64,000 nt of DNA from Flexivirga alba (GCF_042661025.1 NZ_JBHSWH010000001.1:4661930-4725929), one strand, 5' to 3'; positions 48,917 through 58,887 are shown, counted from the stretch's first letter. A program made the numbers and translations. The notes: a model not told the origin generated them from the sequence alone.

Positions 48917-50500
48917 ATGATCAGCTCTTCGCCGGTCCGCGTGATGCTGCTCTGGTGCCCGGGCTGGTCGGTGCTGGCAGCACGGCTCACCCAGGGCATC
49001 GCCGCCGACCAGGCGATTGCTCTCACCGACCGCGGCTTCGTCGTCGCCTGCTCCGCCGCTGCGAAACTCGAGGGCGTCACCGTCGGACTGCGCATCCGCC
49101 AGGCGCAGCACCGCTGCCCGGAGCTGATCGTGCTGCCGTATGACGTGGTGGCCGAGGCCAGGGCTTTCGAGTCGGTGTTGCACGCCGTCGAGGAGAAGAT
49201 CCCCGACGTGCACGTCGTGCGTCCGGGCATCGCCGCGGTTCGCGCGCAAGGAGCCGGCCGCTTCTACGGCAGCGAACGCGCCGCCGCGGATGCACTGCTC
49301 ACGCATCTGCACGACTTCACCGAGCACGAGCTGCGCCTGCCGGTCGACCTGCGCGTCGCCGTCGCGGACGGCCTCTTCGCCGCCGAGCAGGCTGCCTACA
49401 CCAGCTCCACGGTTGTGCCACTGCACATTGTCCCCGCAGGTGGTTCGGCCGACTTCCTGGCCGGCCTGTCGGTCGCTGTCGCCTGCGACAAGAAGTTGGA
49501 AAACTTGTTGCAACGCATGGGGATTCGCAAGCTCGGCGATCTGGCGCAACTACCGCGCGATCAGGTGCACGCCCGATTCGGTGCAGCAGGCCTGCGCGCG
49601 CATCAGCTCGCCAGCGGTGAGGATGCGCCGATCCTGACCCCACGCACCGTGCCACCGCAGCTGGGCATGCACGTCACCTTCGATCCGGCCACCGATCGGG
49701 TCGAGCAGATCATCGCTCACTGCGAGCCGGCAGCAGGCGAGTTCACGCAACTGCTCACGCGCTCCGCGCTGATCTGCACCGAGATCCGGGTCACCGTGCA
49801 ACTCGAGCCGGACGCTCTCTTCGAGCGGCTCTGGCGGCACCCCTGGCAGTTCGGCAGCGTCGAGGTTCTGGACCGGATCCGTTGGCAGTTGGAGGATCTC
49901 GCGGCCGAGGCGGCAACTGTCGACGACGACTCCCTGGGTGCGTCGGTGCTCTCGGTGCAGGTGCTCCCGGAGTCCGTCGACAACGCCGAGCATCATGCGC
50001 AAGGGCTGTGGGGCGATCGTCCCGACGAGAAGGTGGAGCACGCTCTCACCACCCTGCAGCACCGGCTGGGCCATGAGGCCGTCCTCACCAGCACCGTAAC
50101 CGGAGGTCGCCTGCTGCACGAGCGCCGTGTTCTTCGCCCCTGGGGCGATGCGCTGCCGACAACTCGCGAGCGCCGTCTCGAGCAGCCCTGGCCGGGCACC
50201 GTGCCCGGCCCTGCCCCGGCCACTGTTTTCAGCAGCGCGAGTCAGGTGCAGGTCTTCACTGACGCAGGAGAGTCAGTGACGGTCGACGATCGCGGCACGG
50301 TCAGCGGGGAACCTGCATGGTTGCGCGTGCCGGACGGAAACCGTCGCATCGCGCAGTGGGCCGGCCCGTGGCCGATCCAACAGCGTTGGTGGCGAAAGCG
50401 CGTGCACCTCAACCGTTTTCAGCTGATCGACAACCAGTCCACCGCCTGGTTGGTGCTCGCCGAGGGCAAGACCTGGTTCCTCGAGGCTCGCTATGACTGA
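48917..50500 (+). CDS. imuB: ImuB, inactive Y-family polymerase adaptor
   Basis: A 527-residue Y-family polymerase-like protein. The N-terminal palm starts VMLLWCPGWSVLAA, lacking the catalytic Asp of the usual DxDxFxA. Helix-hairpin-helix LLQRMGIRKLGDLAQLP and the little-finger region follow. ImuB lacks polymerase activity and links DnaE2 to the sliding clamp and ImuA'. ATG 48917 follows a REP-like element. It should be SOS-induced through the box before imuA'. Confidence 0.92.
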   Translation: MISSSPVRVMLLWCPGWSVLAARLTQGIAADQAIALTDRGFVVACSAAAKLEGVTVGLRIRQAQHRCPELIVLPYDVVAEARAFESVLHAVEEKIPDVHVVRPGIAAVRAQGAGRFYGSERAAADALLTHLHDFTEHELRLPVDLRVAVADGLFAAEQAAYTSSTVVPLHIVPAGGSADFLAGLSVAVACDKKLENLLQRMGIRKLGDLAQLPRDQVHARFGAAGLRAHQLASGEDAPILTPRTVPPQLGMHVTFDPATDRVEQIIAHCEPAAGEFTQLLTRSALICTEIRVTVQLEPDALFERLWRHPWQFGSVEVLDRIRWQLEDLAAEAATVDDDSLGASVLSVQVLPESVDNAEHHAQGLWGDRPDEKVEHALTTLQHRLGHEAVLTSTVTGGRLLHERRVLRPWGDALPTTRERRLEQPWPGTVPGPAPATVFSSASQVQVFTDAGESVTVDDRGTVSGEPAWLRVPDGNRRIAQWAGPWPIQQRWWRKRVHLNRFQLIDNQSTAWLVLAEGKTWFLEARYD

Positions 50501-50506
50501 AACCCT

Positions 50507-50552
50507 CGCGGGTCGAGTAGGCGGAGCGCTAGCGGAGCCGTATCGAGACCAA
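50507..50552. repeat. REP-like element between imuB and dnaE2
   Basis: GGGTCGAGTAGGCGGAGCGC to CCGTATCGAGACC, an imperfect palindrome matching the element at 48857 at both ends. imuB is thus flanked on both sides by the same repeat. Confidence 0.75.
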
Positions 50553-50571
50553 GAGTTCCTGCGGAGTTGCC

Positions 50572-53500
50572 GTGGGCTGGAGTAACCCCGCCATACCGTG
50601 GTCGCAGCTGGAGCAGGCGCTCTCCCACGGCATACGGCCCGAGGAGCGCAGCGTGCGTGGCCAGCCTGCCGACGGCGGTGACGGACCGGTCTTCTCGCGC
50701 AAGCGACACCCCTTCCGCCCGGCCGAGCTGGGTGAGTCGGCGGGACCCGTCGTGCCGTATGCCGAACTGCACGCACATTCGCACTACAGCTTCCTCGACG
50801 GCGCCGCGGCACCCGAGGACCTGGTCACCGAAGCCGCGCGACAGCGCCTGCACGGCCTGGCCATCACCGACCACGACGGCCTCTACGGCATCGTGCGTTT
50901 CGCCGAGGCAGCCGAAAGCTATGGATTGCAAACAATTTTCGGGGCGGAGCTGTCACTGGGCCTGACTGCTCCGCAGAACGGCGTACCCGATCCCGAGGGC
51001 AATCACCTGCTGGTGCTCGCGCGCGGGGCGGAGGGTTACCGTCGCCTCGCAAGGGCCGTCACCGAGGGGCAGCTCGCCGAAACCGCTGAGAAGGGCAAGC
51101 CGCTCTACGACCTGCCGGCGCTGGCCGAGGAGGCGGCCGGCCACTGGGCGATCCTGACCGGCTGCCGTAAAGGCAGCGTGCCCAGCGCGCTCACTCGACA
51201 CGGACATGATGCCGCAGTCACCGAACTACGTTCTCTGCAAGACTTTTTCGGCAAGGACAACGTCTTCGTCGAGCTGACCGACCACGGCGACCCGGCAGAC
51301 AGCACCACCTGCGACCGGCTCGCCGAGGTAGCCCGGTCCGGAGACGCGCTGACCGTCGCTACCAACGCGGTGCACTACGCCGACTCGGACCAATACCCGC
51401 TGGCCACAGCGCTTTCCGCCGTCCGCTCACGCCGTAGCCTGGAGGAGCTGGACAGTTGGCTGCCGGTGCACGGCGCGGCATACGTGCGCAGCGGGGCGGA
51501 GATGGCGCAGCGCATGCACCGCTTCCCGGGTGCCGTCGAGCGAACGGTCGAGATCGCCGACGATCTCGCGTTCAGCCTGCGGGCAGCGTCGCCGCGGCTG
51601 CCGCGCCAGGAGGTACCCGCCGGCCACACCCCGATGAGCTGGTTGCGCGAGCTGACGATGCGCGGCGCTGCGGAACGCTATCCGAAGGACAACCACGCGG
51701 CATACGCACGCATCGAACGCGAGCTGAATGTCATTGAGAAGAAAGACTTCCCGGGATATTTCCTGATCGTGCACGAGATCGTGCAGTTCGCCAAAGGCCG
51801 CGGCATCCTGTGCCAAGGCCGGGGTTCGGCCGCAGCGTCGGCGGTCTGTTACGTCCTCGGCATCACGGTGATCGACCCCATCTTCTACGAGCTGCCCTTC
51901 GAGCGATTCCTGTCCGAGCTGCGCGAGGAAGCACCCGACATCGACGTCGATTTCGACTCCGGCCGACGCGAGGAGGTGATTCAGCACGTCTACCAGACCT
52001 ACGGGCGCCGCAACGCCGCACAGGTCGCCAACGTCGTCACCTACCGCCCCAAGAACGCCGTGCGCGACATGGCCAAGGCGCTCGGCGCCAGCCAGGGGCA
52101 GCAGGACGCCTGGTCCCGGCAGGTCGAACGCTGGGGCGCGGAGATCTCGAGTGCGGACCACGACATACCGGGGCCCGTCATCGAGTTGGCCGAGCAGGTG
52201 CTGAGCTATCCACGGCACCTCGGCATCCACTCCGGCGGCATGGTGCTCACCGACCGGCCGGTCAGCGAGGTGTGCCCGATCGAGCGAGCCCGGATGACGG
52301 ATCGCACTGTCCTGCAATGGGACAAGGACGATTGCGCGTGGATGGGCCTGGTGAAGTTCGACCTGCTCGGCCTCGGAATGCTGGCCGCACTGCAGCACAC
52401 CTTCGACCTGGTCGAGCGTCATACCGGCGAGCAGTGGCGCATCGAGACGTTGCCGCGCAACGAGCCGGGCGTCTACGACATGTTGTGCCGCGCCGACTCG
52501 ATCGGTGTCTTCCAGGTCGAGAGTCGCGCACAGATGGGCACCCTCCCCGGCTCAAACCGCGGTCGTTCTACGACCTCGCCGTCGAGATCGGCCTGATCCG
52601 CCCGGGTCCGATCCAAGGCGGCGCAGTGCACCCTTACATCCGGCGCCGCACCGGCAAGGAGCCCATCACCTACTCCCACCCGCTGCTCGAGCCGGTGCTC
52701 GAACGCACGCTCGGCGTCCCGCTCTTCCAGGAGCAGTTGATGCAGATGGCGATCGCGGTCGGCGATTGCAGCCCGGCCGACGCCGACCTGCTGCGCCGGG
52801 CCATGGGGTCCAAGCGTGGTGTCGAGCGCATCGACTCCCTGCGCACCAAGCTGTATGACGGAATGGCCCGCAACGGCATACCGCCGGAGACCGCGCAGGA
52901 GATCTACAACAAGATCGAGGCCTTCGCCAATTTCGGTTTCGCGGAGTCGCATGCGCTCAGTTTCGCGGTGCTGGTCTATGCCAGCTCATGGCTCAAATTG
53001 CATTATCCCGCAGCCTTTTTGGCAGGTTTGCTGCGTTCCCAGCCGATGGGGTTCTACTCACCGCAGACGCTCACCGGCGATGCGCGGCGGCACGGTGTCG
53101 AAGTGCTGTCCCCGCATCTGCTGCGCTCCAGCGTGCACGCCGACCTCGAGCCGGACTCCCCGACGCAATGGACCTGCGTGGTGGCAGCGACGACTGCATG
53201 CGGGACCACACGCAGGAGGAGATCGGCGATTTCGACACCAATGCGCCCGCCGACTGGCAGGAGCACCGCCGCGACTGGCACCACGCAGTTCGTCTCGGGC
53301 TGGCCGACATCACCGCCCTCGGCGAGGCTGCCGCCGAGCGCATCGTGCAGACCCGTGACTTGTCCGGGCCGTTCACCGATCTAGCCGACCTCGCACGGCG
53401 CGCCGAGTTGGATACCGAGCAAATGGAGGCACTTTCGCTGTCCGGCGCACTGGACTCACTGACTGGATCGCGCCGGGATGCGCTGTGGCGCTCGGCGGAG

Positions 53501-53983
53501 GCAGCCTCGATCCGTAGCGACCAGTTGCCGGTTCGGGTGCCTTACCAGCCGCCGCTGTTGCCGGAGCTGTCCATCGGCGAGTTGCTGATGCACGACCTGC
53601 AGGCGACCGGGATCAGCCCCGGTGATCACCCCATCCGGCACGTCCGGGCCGATCTGGACGCGCGTGGCGTGCTGCCGATCGATCAGCTGAAGGGTTTCCA
53701 GAGCGGTCGACGGGTGCAGGTAGGCGGCGTGATCACTCATCGTCAGCGCCCGGCGACTGCCGGCGGGATCACCTTCGTCAATGTCGAGGACGAGACCGGG
53801 ATCCTGAATGTCATTGTGTCTCGCGGTGTTTGGCACCGCTACCGGCGCATCGCGCGCGCGTCACCGGCGATGGTGGTGCGCGGCATACTCGAGCGATCCG
53901 AGGACGGCGTCACCAACCTGCTCGCGGATCGTCTGGAGCACCTCACGATTCACGTGCGGTCCAAGTCCCGCGACTTCCAGTGA
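50572..53983 (+). CDS. dnaE2: Error-prone DNA polymerase DnaE2, two frameshifts in this sequence
   Basis: The SOS-induced C-family polymerase of the mutasome. The PHP domain opens with AELHAHSHYSFLDGA and LAITDHDGLYG. Palm signatures are CQGRGSAAASAVCYVLG and EAPDIDVDFDSGRREEV. The OB domain near the end has VQVGGVITHRQRP and FVNVEDETGILNVIV. The frame breaks at about 52543-52548 (one C missing, giving TLPRLKPRSFYDLAVEIGL on repair) and between 53160 and 53175, where reading resumes at DLRGGSDDCMRDHTQEE. With repairs it is about 1,137 residues, normal length. Confidence 0.92.
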
Positions 53984-53999
53984 CGCAGGTCCTGATCTC

Positions 54000-54059
54000 T
54001 GACGGTTCGATTCGCGATTGACAGTCCAATTCGACCGTCAATCGCGAATTCGACCGTCA
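54000..54059. terminator. Long inverted repeat between convergent dnaE2 and methyltransferase
   Basis: The left half TGACGGTTCGATTCGCGATT and its continuation are nearly the exact complement of the right half. The two arms are each about 29 bases with three or four mismatches and almost no loop. The repeat runs to the methyltransferase stop, consistent with a bidirectional terminator, although such a long loop-free palindrome is unusual. Confidence 0.75.
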
Positions 54060-54785
54060 CTGATGGGTCCGCGCCAGGAAAACCCATTCCTTGTCCGGGC
54101 GGTCCGGCGCATCGCGCACCTCCACGACCTCGAAGCCGTGCGCCTCGAGGTCGGCCACGATCTCGTCATACTCTCGAAAACGCAGTGTCGACACTGATTT
54201 CAGCGTTTCGTCAGCCAGCACAAGTGTCGACTCGAACGTCACCAGGGGCAATGCCACCTCGGTCACTGTCATCGAGTCCGTGCCCCGGCGACCATCCGGC
54301 AACGCGACCTCGGTCGGCGGTGTGGTCCATTGCTCCCAGGCACGCATCTCGGGTCGCCGAGCCTCGAAGACGAACCAACCACCCTCCCGCAGAGCATCGT
54401 GTATGGCGCCCAAGGTTTGCGACCAGTCCGCGTCGTCGACGAAGACCTGCGCGACGTTGCCGGTCATGACCGCAAGATCCCCGTCGGCGACGCGGCCGGT
54501 CAGCGCCGTCGCATCTCCCTCGATCCAGGTCACCTTGTCGGCATACGGCTTGGTGCGTGCGACCTCGATCGAGGCGACCGCCGGATCAATGCCGACCACC
54601 TCGATGCCTCGCGCGGCCAATCGGACTGCGAGAGAACCGGTTCCGCAGCCGATGTCCAGAACCTTGCGGGCGCCCAACTCATCGACGATCGCCTCATAGA
54701 CATCGAGATCGCTGCGATCGTCGTCGAAGAAGTCGTAGAGGACGGCCAGGCGTGGGTCGGCGAAGCCGGCATCGGGTGGGCGCAT
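54057..54785 (-). CDS. Class I SAM-dependent methyltransferase
   Basis: A 242-residue methyltransferase: motif I VLDIGCGTGSLAVRLAARG, motif II VVGIDPA, motif post-I VTWIEGDA, and LREGGWFVFEARRPEM. The substrate is unknown, probably a small molecule. ATG 54785 is the start. A GCAAATTTGC palindrome lies 50 bp upstream. Confidence 0.88.
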   Translation of the reverse strand: MRPPDAGFADPRLAVLYDFFDDDRSDLDVYEAIVDELGARKVLDIGCGTGSLAVRLAARGIEVVGIDPAVASIEVARTKPYADKVTWIEGDATALTGRVADGDLAVMTGNVAQVFVDDADWSQTLGAIHDALREGGWFVFEARRPEMRAWEQWTTPPTEVALPDGRRGTDSMTVTEVALPLVTFESTLVLADETLKSVSTLRFREYDEIVADLEAHGFEVVEVRDAPDRPDKEWVFLARTHQ

Positions 54786-54834
54786 GGCTCGACGCTAGTG
54801 CCGTGAGTCAGAAATAGAGCAGGTACGGATGTGG

Positions 54835-54844
54835 GCAAATTTGC
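54835..54844 (-). promoter_or_regulatory. GCAAATTTGC palindrome
   Basis: A perfect 10-bp palindrome inside GTGGGCAAATTTGCTGGT. The ferritin promoter has GGCAAACTTTGCTGGT at 46697-46712. The shared flank TGCTGGT suggests a common regulator, but none is known. Confidence 0.35.
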
Positions 54845-54907
54845 TGGTCAGGCGCGAAGCGACTGTCAAGCAACTTTGCACGCACCGCACTAGGCGCACC
54901 GCGCCGG

Positions 54908-55753
54908 TTACTGCACCCGGTTTTCCGCGGCAGTTACCGTCTGTTCCATCAACACCGCAATGGTCATCGGACCGACGCCACCGGGCACCGGTGTGATGTA
55001 TGACGCCCGCTCCGCCGCGGCCGCGGTCTCCACGTCGCCGACATTGCCCGGGTTGTAACCGGCGTCAACGACGACCGCTCCCGGCTTGACCCACTCACCC
55101 CGGACCAGCTCCGGCCGACCGACGGCTGCGATCACGATGTCCGCCTCCGACACCTCCACAGCCAGATCGGTGGTGCGGGAGTGGCAGAAGGTGACGGTCG
55201 CGTCCCGAGCCAGGAGAAGCAGGCCCACCGGCTTGCCGAGGATCGCGCTCCGCCCGACGACGCACACCCGTTTGCCGGCAATCGGCAGGTCGTATGCGTC
55301 GAGCAGCCGCACGATTCCTTCCGGCGTGCAGGAGTGAAAGCCGTTGGCGGACAATCCCATTGCCGCAAAGCTGTGCATCGTCACGCCGTCGACGTCCTTC
55401 TCCGGCGCGATCGCCTCGAAGACGGCAAGCTCGTCGACCTGGGCGGGCGCCGGGTGCTGCACGAGGATGCCGTCGACCGTGTCGTCCTCGGACAAGGCGC
55501 GCACTGCGGCGACGGCGGTATCGGTGGTTGTCTCCGCCGGAAGCTGGACCCGCCGCGACTCCAGCCCGAGCTGTCCCGCACGCCGTTGCTTCATTCGTAC
55601 GTAGGTTTGGGATGCCGGGTCGTCACCGATCAGCACAGTGGCGAGGCATACCGGACGCCCTTGCGCCGCAGCGAAATCCGCGGCCCGTTCGGCAGTCTCG
55701 GCGAAGCTTCGGCGGGCGACGGCTGTGCCGTCCAGCAATTGTGCAACGGACAT
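54908..55753 (-). CDS. folD: Methylenetetrahydrofolate dehydrogenase/cyclohydrolase FolD
   Basis: A 281-residue bifunctional enzyme interconverting one-carbon folates. The catalytic Tyr-Lys region is SQTYVRMKQRRAGQLG, then ILVQHPAP and the C-terminal CVVGRSAILGKPVGLLLL and TPVPGGVGPMTIAVLMEQT. ATG 55753 lies behind AAGGAGT. The leader carries a ZTP riboswitch, which turns on one-carbon genes when folate is short. Confidence 0.96.
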   Translation of the reverse strand: MSVAQLLDGTAVARRSFAETAERAADFAAAQGRPVCLATVLIGDDPASQTYVRMKQRRAGQLGLESRRVQLPAETTTDTAVAAVRALSEDDTVDGILVQHPAPAQVDELAVFEAIAPEKDVDGVTMHSFAAMGLSANGFHSCTPEGIVRLLDAYDLPIAGKRVCVVGRSAILGKPVGLLLLARDATVTFCHSRTTDLAVEVSEADIVIAAVGRPELVRGEWVKPGAVVVDAGYNPGNVGDVETAAAAERASYITPVPGGVGPMTIAVLMEQTVTAAENRVQ

Positions 55754-55777
55754 CTTGGGGACTCCTTGAATCGATCG

Positions 55778-55852
55778 GAGTCGCACCCAGGCGGGCGATA
55801 CGACGAACTCACACTCCCCGGTGGTGACCCACCCTTCGCCAGTCGTGTGCCT
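55778..55852 (-). promoter_or_regulatory. ZTP (pfl) riboswitch upstream of folD
   Basis: On the minus strand three conserved blocks occur in order: GACTGGCG (55844-55837), CACCACCGGGGAGTGTG (around 55827-55811) and CGCCCGCCTGGGTGCGA (around 55797-55781). These match the pfl/ZTP riboswitch core (GACUGGCG, ACCACCGGGGAG, CCGCCUGGGC). folD is one of its standard targets. The switch ends about 25 nt before the folD start. Confidence 0.9.
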
Positions 55853-55857
55853 TCAGT

Positions 55858-56327
55858 TTAGCCGAGCGCGTCGCCCAACCGTGCAGCGAAATCTGCGCGC
55901 TCGGCTGCGTCGACGTAGCGCGCCTCGCGATGCCGCAGGTAGAGATCGTCCCCGTCATACCGTGGCAGCACGTGCAGGTGCAGGTGCCAGACGTCCTGGT
56001 CACCGGCAGGCTCGTTGTGCTGGCGAGTCGAAACACCCTGACATCCATACGTTTCCCGCATTGCGATGGCAACCTCGCGGGTCAGGTCCCACAATGCGTG
56101 ACCGACATCGGTCGGCAGCTCGTAGAGGTTCTCCACATGCTCATTCGGTATGACGAGTGCCCCGCCGTCGTTCACGGGCCACCATTTGGGCGCGATCCGC
56201 GCGAAGACCAACTCGCGCTGCACGACCAGGTCCGACGCGGCGTTGCGGTCGTCCCCTCGCCGCGCTGGAACGCGCAGAAGGGGCAGCGGTAGCCGACCGG
56301 CTCGTGGGTCCACGTCGAAGTCTCCAT
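55858..56327 (-). CDS. HIT family hydrolase, frameshifted in this sequence
   Basis: A histidine-triad nucleotide hydrolase or transferase: WHLHLHVLPRYDGD is the triad. The expected start ATG 56327 gives METSTWTHEPVGYRCPFCAFQRGEG with a CysXXCys pair, but the frame then shifts. Adding one G to the G run at 56253-56256 continues DDRNAASDLVVQRELVFARI. About 156 residues after repair. It is upstream of the ZTP riboswitch and folD. Confidence 0.87.
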
Positions 56328-56422
56328 CGCCCGTCAACCTACCGACTGACGCAGCAAATACCGATTGACGCACTTGCAACTGCGTCAGTCGGCATCAAGT
56401 GCGTCTCTCGGCGATCAGCACG

Positions 56423-57497
56423 TCATGGGCGCGGCACCGGACCGGTCGTGTCGCCCAGACGCAGAGTCACCGGCACCGTCACGTCGAGACCTCTTCACCG
56501 GCCAGCAGCGCACCACCTCACCAACGGCTCGGCCTTTCTCGATCGGATGCTGGTCGATCGTGGTGAGTGTCCTCGGGAACCACGGCAAGGAAACACCGTC
56601 ATACCCGGTGACCGACAGGTCCTCGGGCACGCGCAGGCCGCGGTCCACGGCGCACTGCACGGCGCCGGCGGCGAGCAGGTCGCTCTGCGCGATGATCGCG
56701 GTCGGCGGCCGGTGGCTGTCCAGGAGCAGCTTCGCCGCTGCATAACCGGAGTCGAAGTCGGGCTCCTCCGCCTCAACGAGCGTCGCGGCGGTGAAGACGT
56801 CCCGCACCCCGAACGCCCTCTCCCGCGTGTCCGGGAAATGGCTCGCCCGGACCTGGGCGATGGTGCGCCGCCCGGTCGTGCCACCCCACTGCAGCGGCAT
56901 CATCACGTGACCGACCCGGCGGTGCCCCAGGTCGTGCAGCAACTGCGCCAGCTCACGGGACGCAGCCCGCTCGTCCGCGGTCACCTGCACGTCGGCGCCC
57001 TCGGGTGCGCCGGTGCCCACGATCGGAACCCCGCGAGCGCCGAATTCCCTTGCCAGCACGTTGTTCTCATCGCCACAAAGCATGAACACGGCGGCGTCCG
57101 CGGCAACCCGTGACACCTGCGGTCCGCTGTCGCCATACCCCTCGGCTGTGTCCGGCAGCAGCAACAATCCGCAACCCATCTCACCGACCACCTGGGAGAG
57201 ACCGTCGAGCACCGACACGACATACGGGTCACGGAACGCGTGCAGGATGCGGCGCTCGACGACGGCCGCGATGACACCACTGCGCCCGTGTCGCAATGAC
57301 GAGGCCATCGGATCCGGCCCGCCATACCCGAGTTCCGCCGCGGCTGCCCGCACGCGCTCGGCGGTGTCCGTGGCCACCGGCTTGTTGCCGCTGAAGACCA
57401 GCGACGCCGTGGACATCGCGACGCCGGCGCGGTGAGCGACGTCACGCAGCGTGACGCGCCCAGCAGGCACGTTTTCGACTTGACCACCCACAGGCAT
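56423..57497 (-). CDS. LacI-family transcriptional regulator, C-terminus frameshifted
   Basis: The N-terminal helix-turn-helix VTLRDVAHRAGVAMSTASLVFSG is typical of LacI, followed by a periplasmic-binding-protein-like effector domain (VIAAVVERRILHAFRDPYV, TAIIAQSDLLAAGAV, SVTGYDGVSLPWF). Near the end two one-base gaps (about 56508 and 56482) disrupt the reading. Repaired, it continues RLLAGEEVS then VTVPVTLRLGDTTGPVPRP and stops at 56423. Unrepaired it reads to 56415. It faces an MFS gene across two palindromic operators and probably represses that gene. Confidence 0.87.
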
Positions 57498-57511
57498 GTG
57501 GAGCAGACTAT

Positions 57512-57537
57512 CGAATCGATTCGATCGAATCGATTCG
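57512..57537. promoter_or_regulatory. Two LacI-type operators
   Basis: CGAATCGATTCG at 57512-57523 and again at 57526-57537, each a perfect palindrome with the central CG of LacI operators, spaced 14 bp centre to centre. They lie 15 bp from the regulator start and about 30 bp from the MFS start, so both genes could be controlled. Confidence 0.85.
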
Positions 57538-57568
57538 ACGGCCCGAAGCGCTCCTCCGAAGGAACTCC

Positions 57569-58864
57569 ATGGTGATGGTGGACAAGCCCAACACCGCTCC
57601 CGATTCGCAGTCGGACCCCACCGTGTCCCGCCGCGTCTCGCGGTCGGTCGCGGTCCTGTTCGTGCTGAATGGCGCTGCCTTCGCCTCGTTCGCCGCCCGG
57701 CTGCCCGACGTCAAGACACTGCTTCACTTCTCGACCGGCCAGCTCGGCCTTCTCCTTCTCGCCGGTTCGCTCGGCAGTGTGAGCGGGCTGCCCTTGGCCG
57801 GCTGGGTGATCGGCCGATTCGGCAGCCGCGCCGACCGTGCGCGTCGCCGCACTGGCGGCCACCGCGGGTTACTTGCTCGCTGCCGTTGCCATCACCTCAC
57901 ACCTCGTGTGACCGTGATCGGCCTGCTCATCGCCGGCTGGGGCATGGGCCCCTGGGACGTCGCGATGAACCTCGAAGGCACCGTCGTCGAGCGTCACCAG
58001 AAGCGCTCGATCATGCCTCGCTACCACGCGATGTTCAGTGGCGGCACCGTCGTGGCGGCGCTCGTCGGCGCGGGCCTGACCGCCATACACGTGCCTTTGT
58101 GGGTGCACCTGGCCATCGTCATGGCCGTCATCGGCACCGTCGCCATCTGGTGCGCCAAGAACTTCGGGACGTTGTCCGATGGCCGAGAAGTTGCCACCGA
58201 GGACGACGCGAAGGCCCGCCCGACATCCACGTTGCGCAGTGCCTGGACCGATCCTCGTGTCCTGCTGATCGGGGTCGTGACACTGATCGCCGCATTCACC
58301 GAGGGCACCGCGAACGACTGGCTGTCGCTCGGCTTCGTTGAAGGCCACCATGTGCCGAAATGGGCCGGAATCCTAGCGTTCGCAACCTTTCTCAGCTGTA
58401 TGACGGCCGGACGTCTCGTCGGCACCATGCTCCTGGACCGTTACGGCCGTGTGCCGGTGTTGCGCGCCTGCTTCTCGCTGGCGATCCTCGGCTGCCTGGT
58501 CGTGGTCTTCGGACCGACCGCACTCGCGTATGCCGGAGTCGTCATCTGGGGCCTCGGTGTCTCGTTGGGCTTCCCGGTCGGCATGAGCGCTGCCGCCGAC
58601 GACCCGCAGCACGCGCACGCCCGCATCTCGGTGATCAGCACCGTCGCCTACACCGCGTTCCTCGCCGGTCCCCCGCTGCTCGGGCTGCTCGGCGAACACG
58701 TGGGTGTGTTGCACGCCCTGCTCGCTGTCGGTGCGGCGGCCATGGTCGCACTCGCGCTCGTCCCCGCCGTTCGCGAGCCGGAGATTCCGCAGTCCGAGAA
58801 GGCCGTGTCAACACCAATCACCTCCGATCCGGCGCTCTGCCACAGTCCGGCTCATCCCGAGTGA
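57569..58864 (+). CDS. MFS transporter (with a short out-of-frame stretch)
   Basis: A 431-residue 12-helix transporter under the adjacent LacI-type regulator, so a sugar or related compound is the likely substrate. Residues about 90-113 read as RADRARRRTGGHRGLLARCRC. The alternate frame over the same bases (57838-57910) gives TVRVAALAATAGYLLAAVAI, a proper membrane helix. Two compensating indels therefore seem to flank this stretch. ATG 57569 follows GAAGGA; ATG 57575 is possible. Confidence 0.87.
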   Translation: MVMVDKPNTAPDSQSDPTVSRRVSRSVAVLFVLNGAAFASFAARLPDVKTLLHFSTGQLGLLLLAGSLGSVSGLPLAGWVIGRFGSRADRARRRTGGHRGLLARCRCHHLTPRVTVIGLLIAGWGMGPWDVAMNLEGTVVERHQKRSIMPRYHAMFSGGTVVAALVGAGLTAIHVPLWVHLAIVMAVIGTVAIWCAKNFGTLSDGREVATEDDAKARPTSTLRSAWTDPRVLLIGVVTLIAAFTEGTANDWLSLGFVEGHHVPKWAGILAFATFLSCMTAGRLVGTMLLDRYGRVPVLRACFSLAILGCLVVVFGPTALAYAGVVIWGLGVSLGFPVGMSAAADDPQHAHARISVISTVAYTAFLAGPPLLGLLGEHVGVLHALLAVGAAAMVALALVPAVREPEIPQSEKAVSTPITSDPALCHSPAHPE

Positions 58865-58870
58865 GACGCC

Positions 58871-58887
58871 TTCTGCTGAGAGCAGAA
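58871..58887 (+). promoter_or_regulatory. PopR-type box upstream of popR
   Basis: TTCTGCT-GAG-AGCAGAA, a perfect 7-3-7 palindrome 41 bp before the regulator start. It closely resembles the PopR target known from Streptomyces (TTCTGCC-N3-GGCAGAA, from memory). A second copy lies before the clpP pair. Confidence 0.75.
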
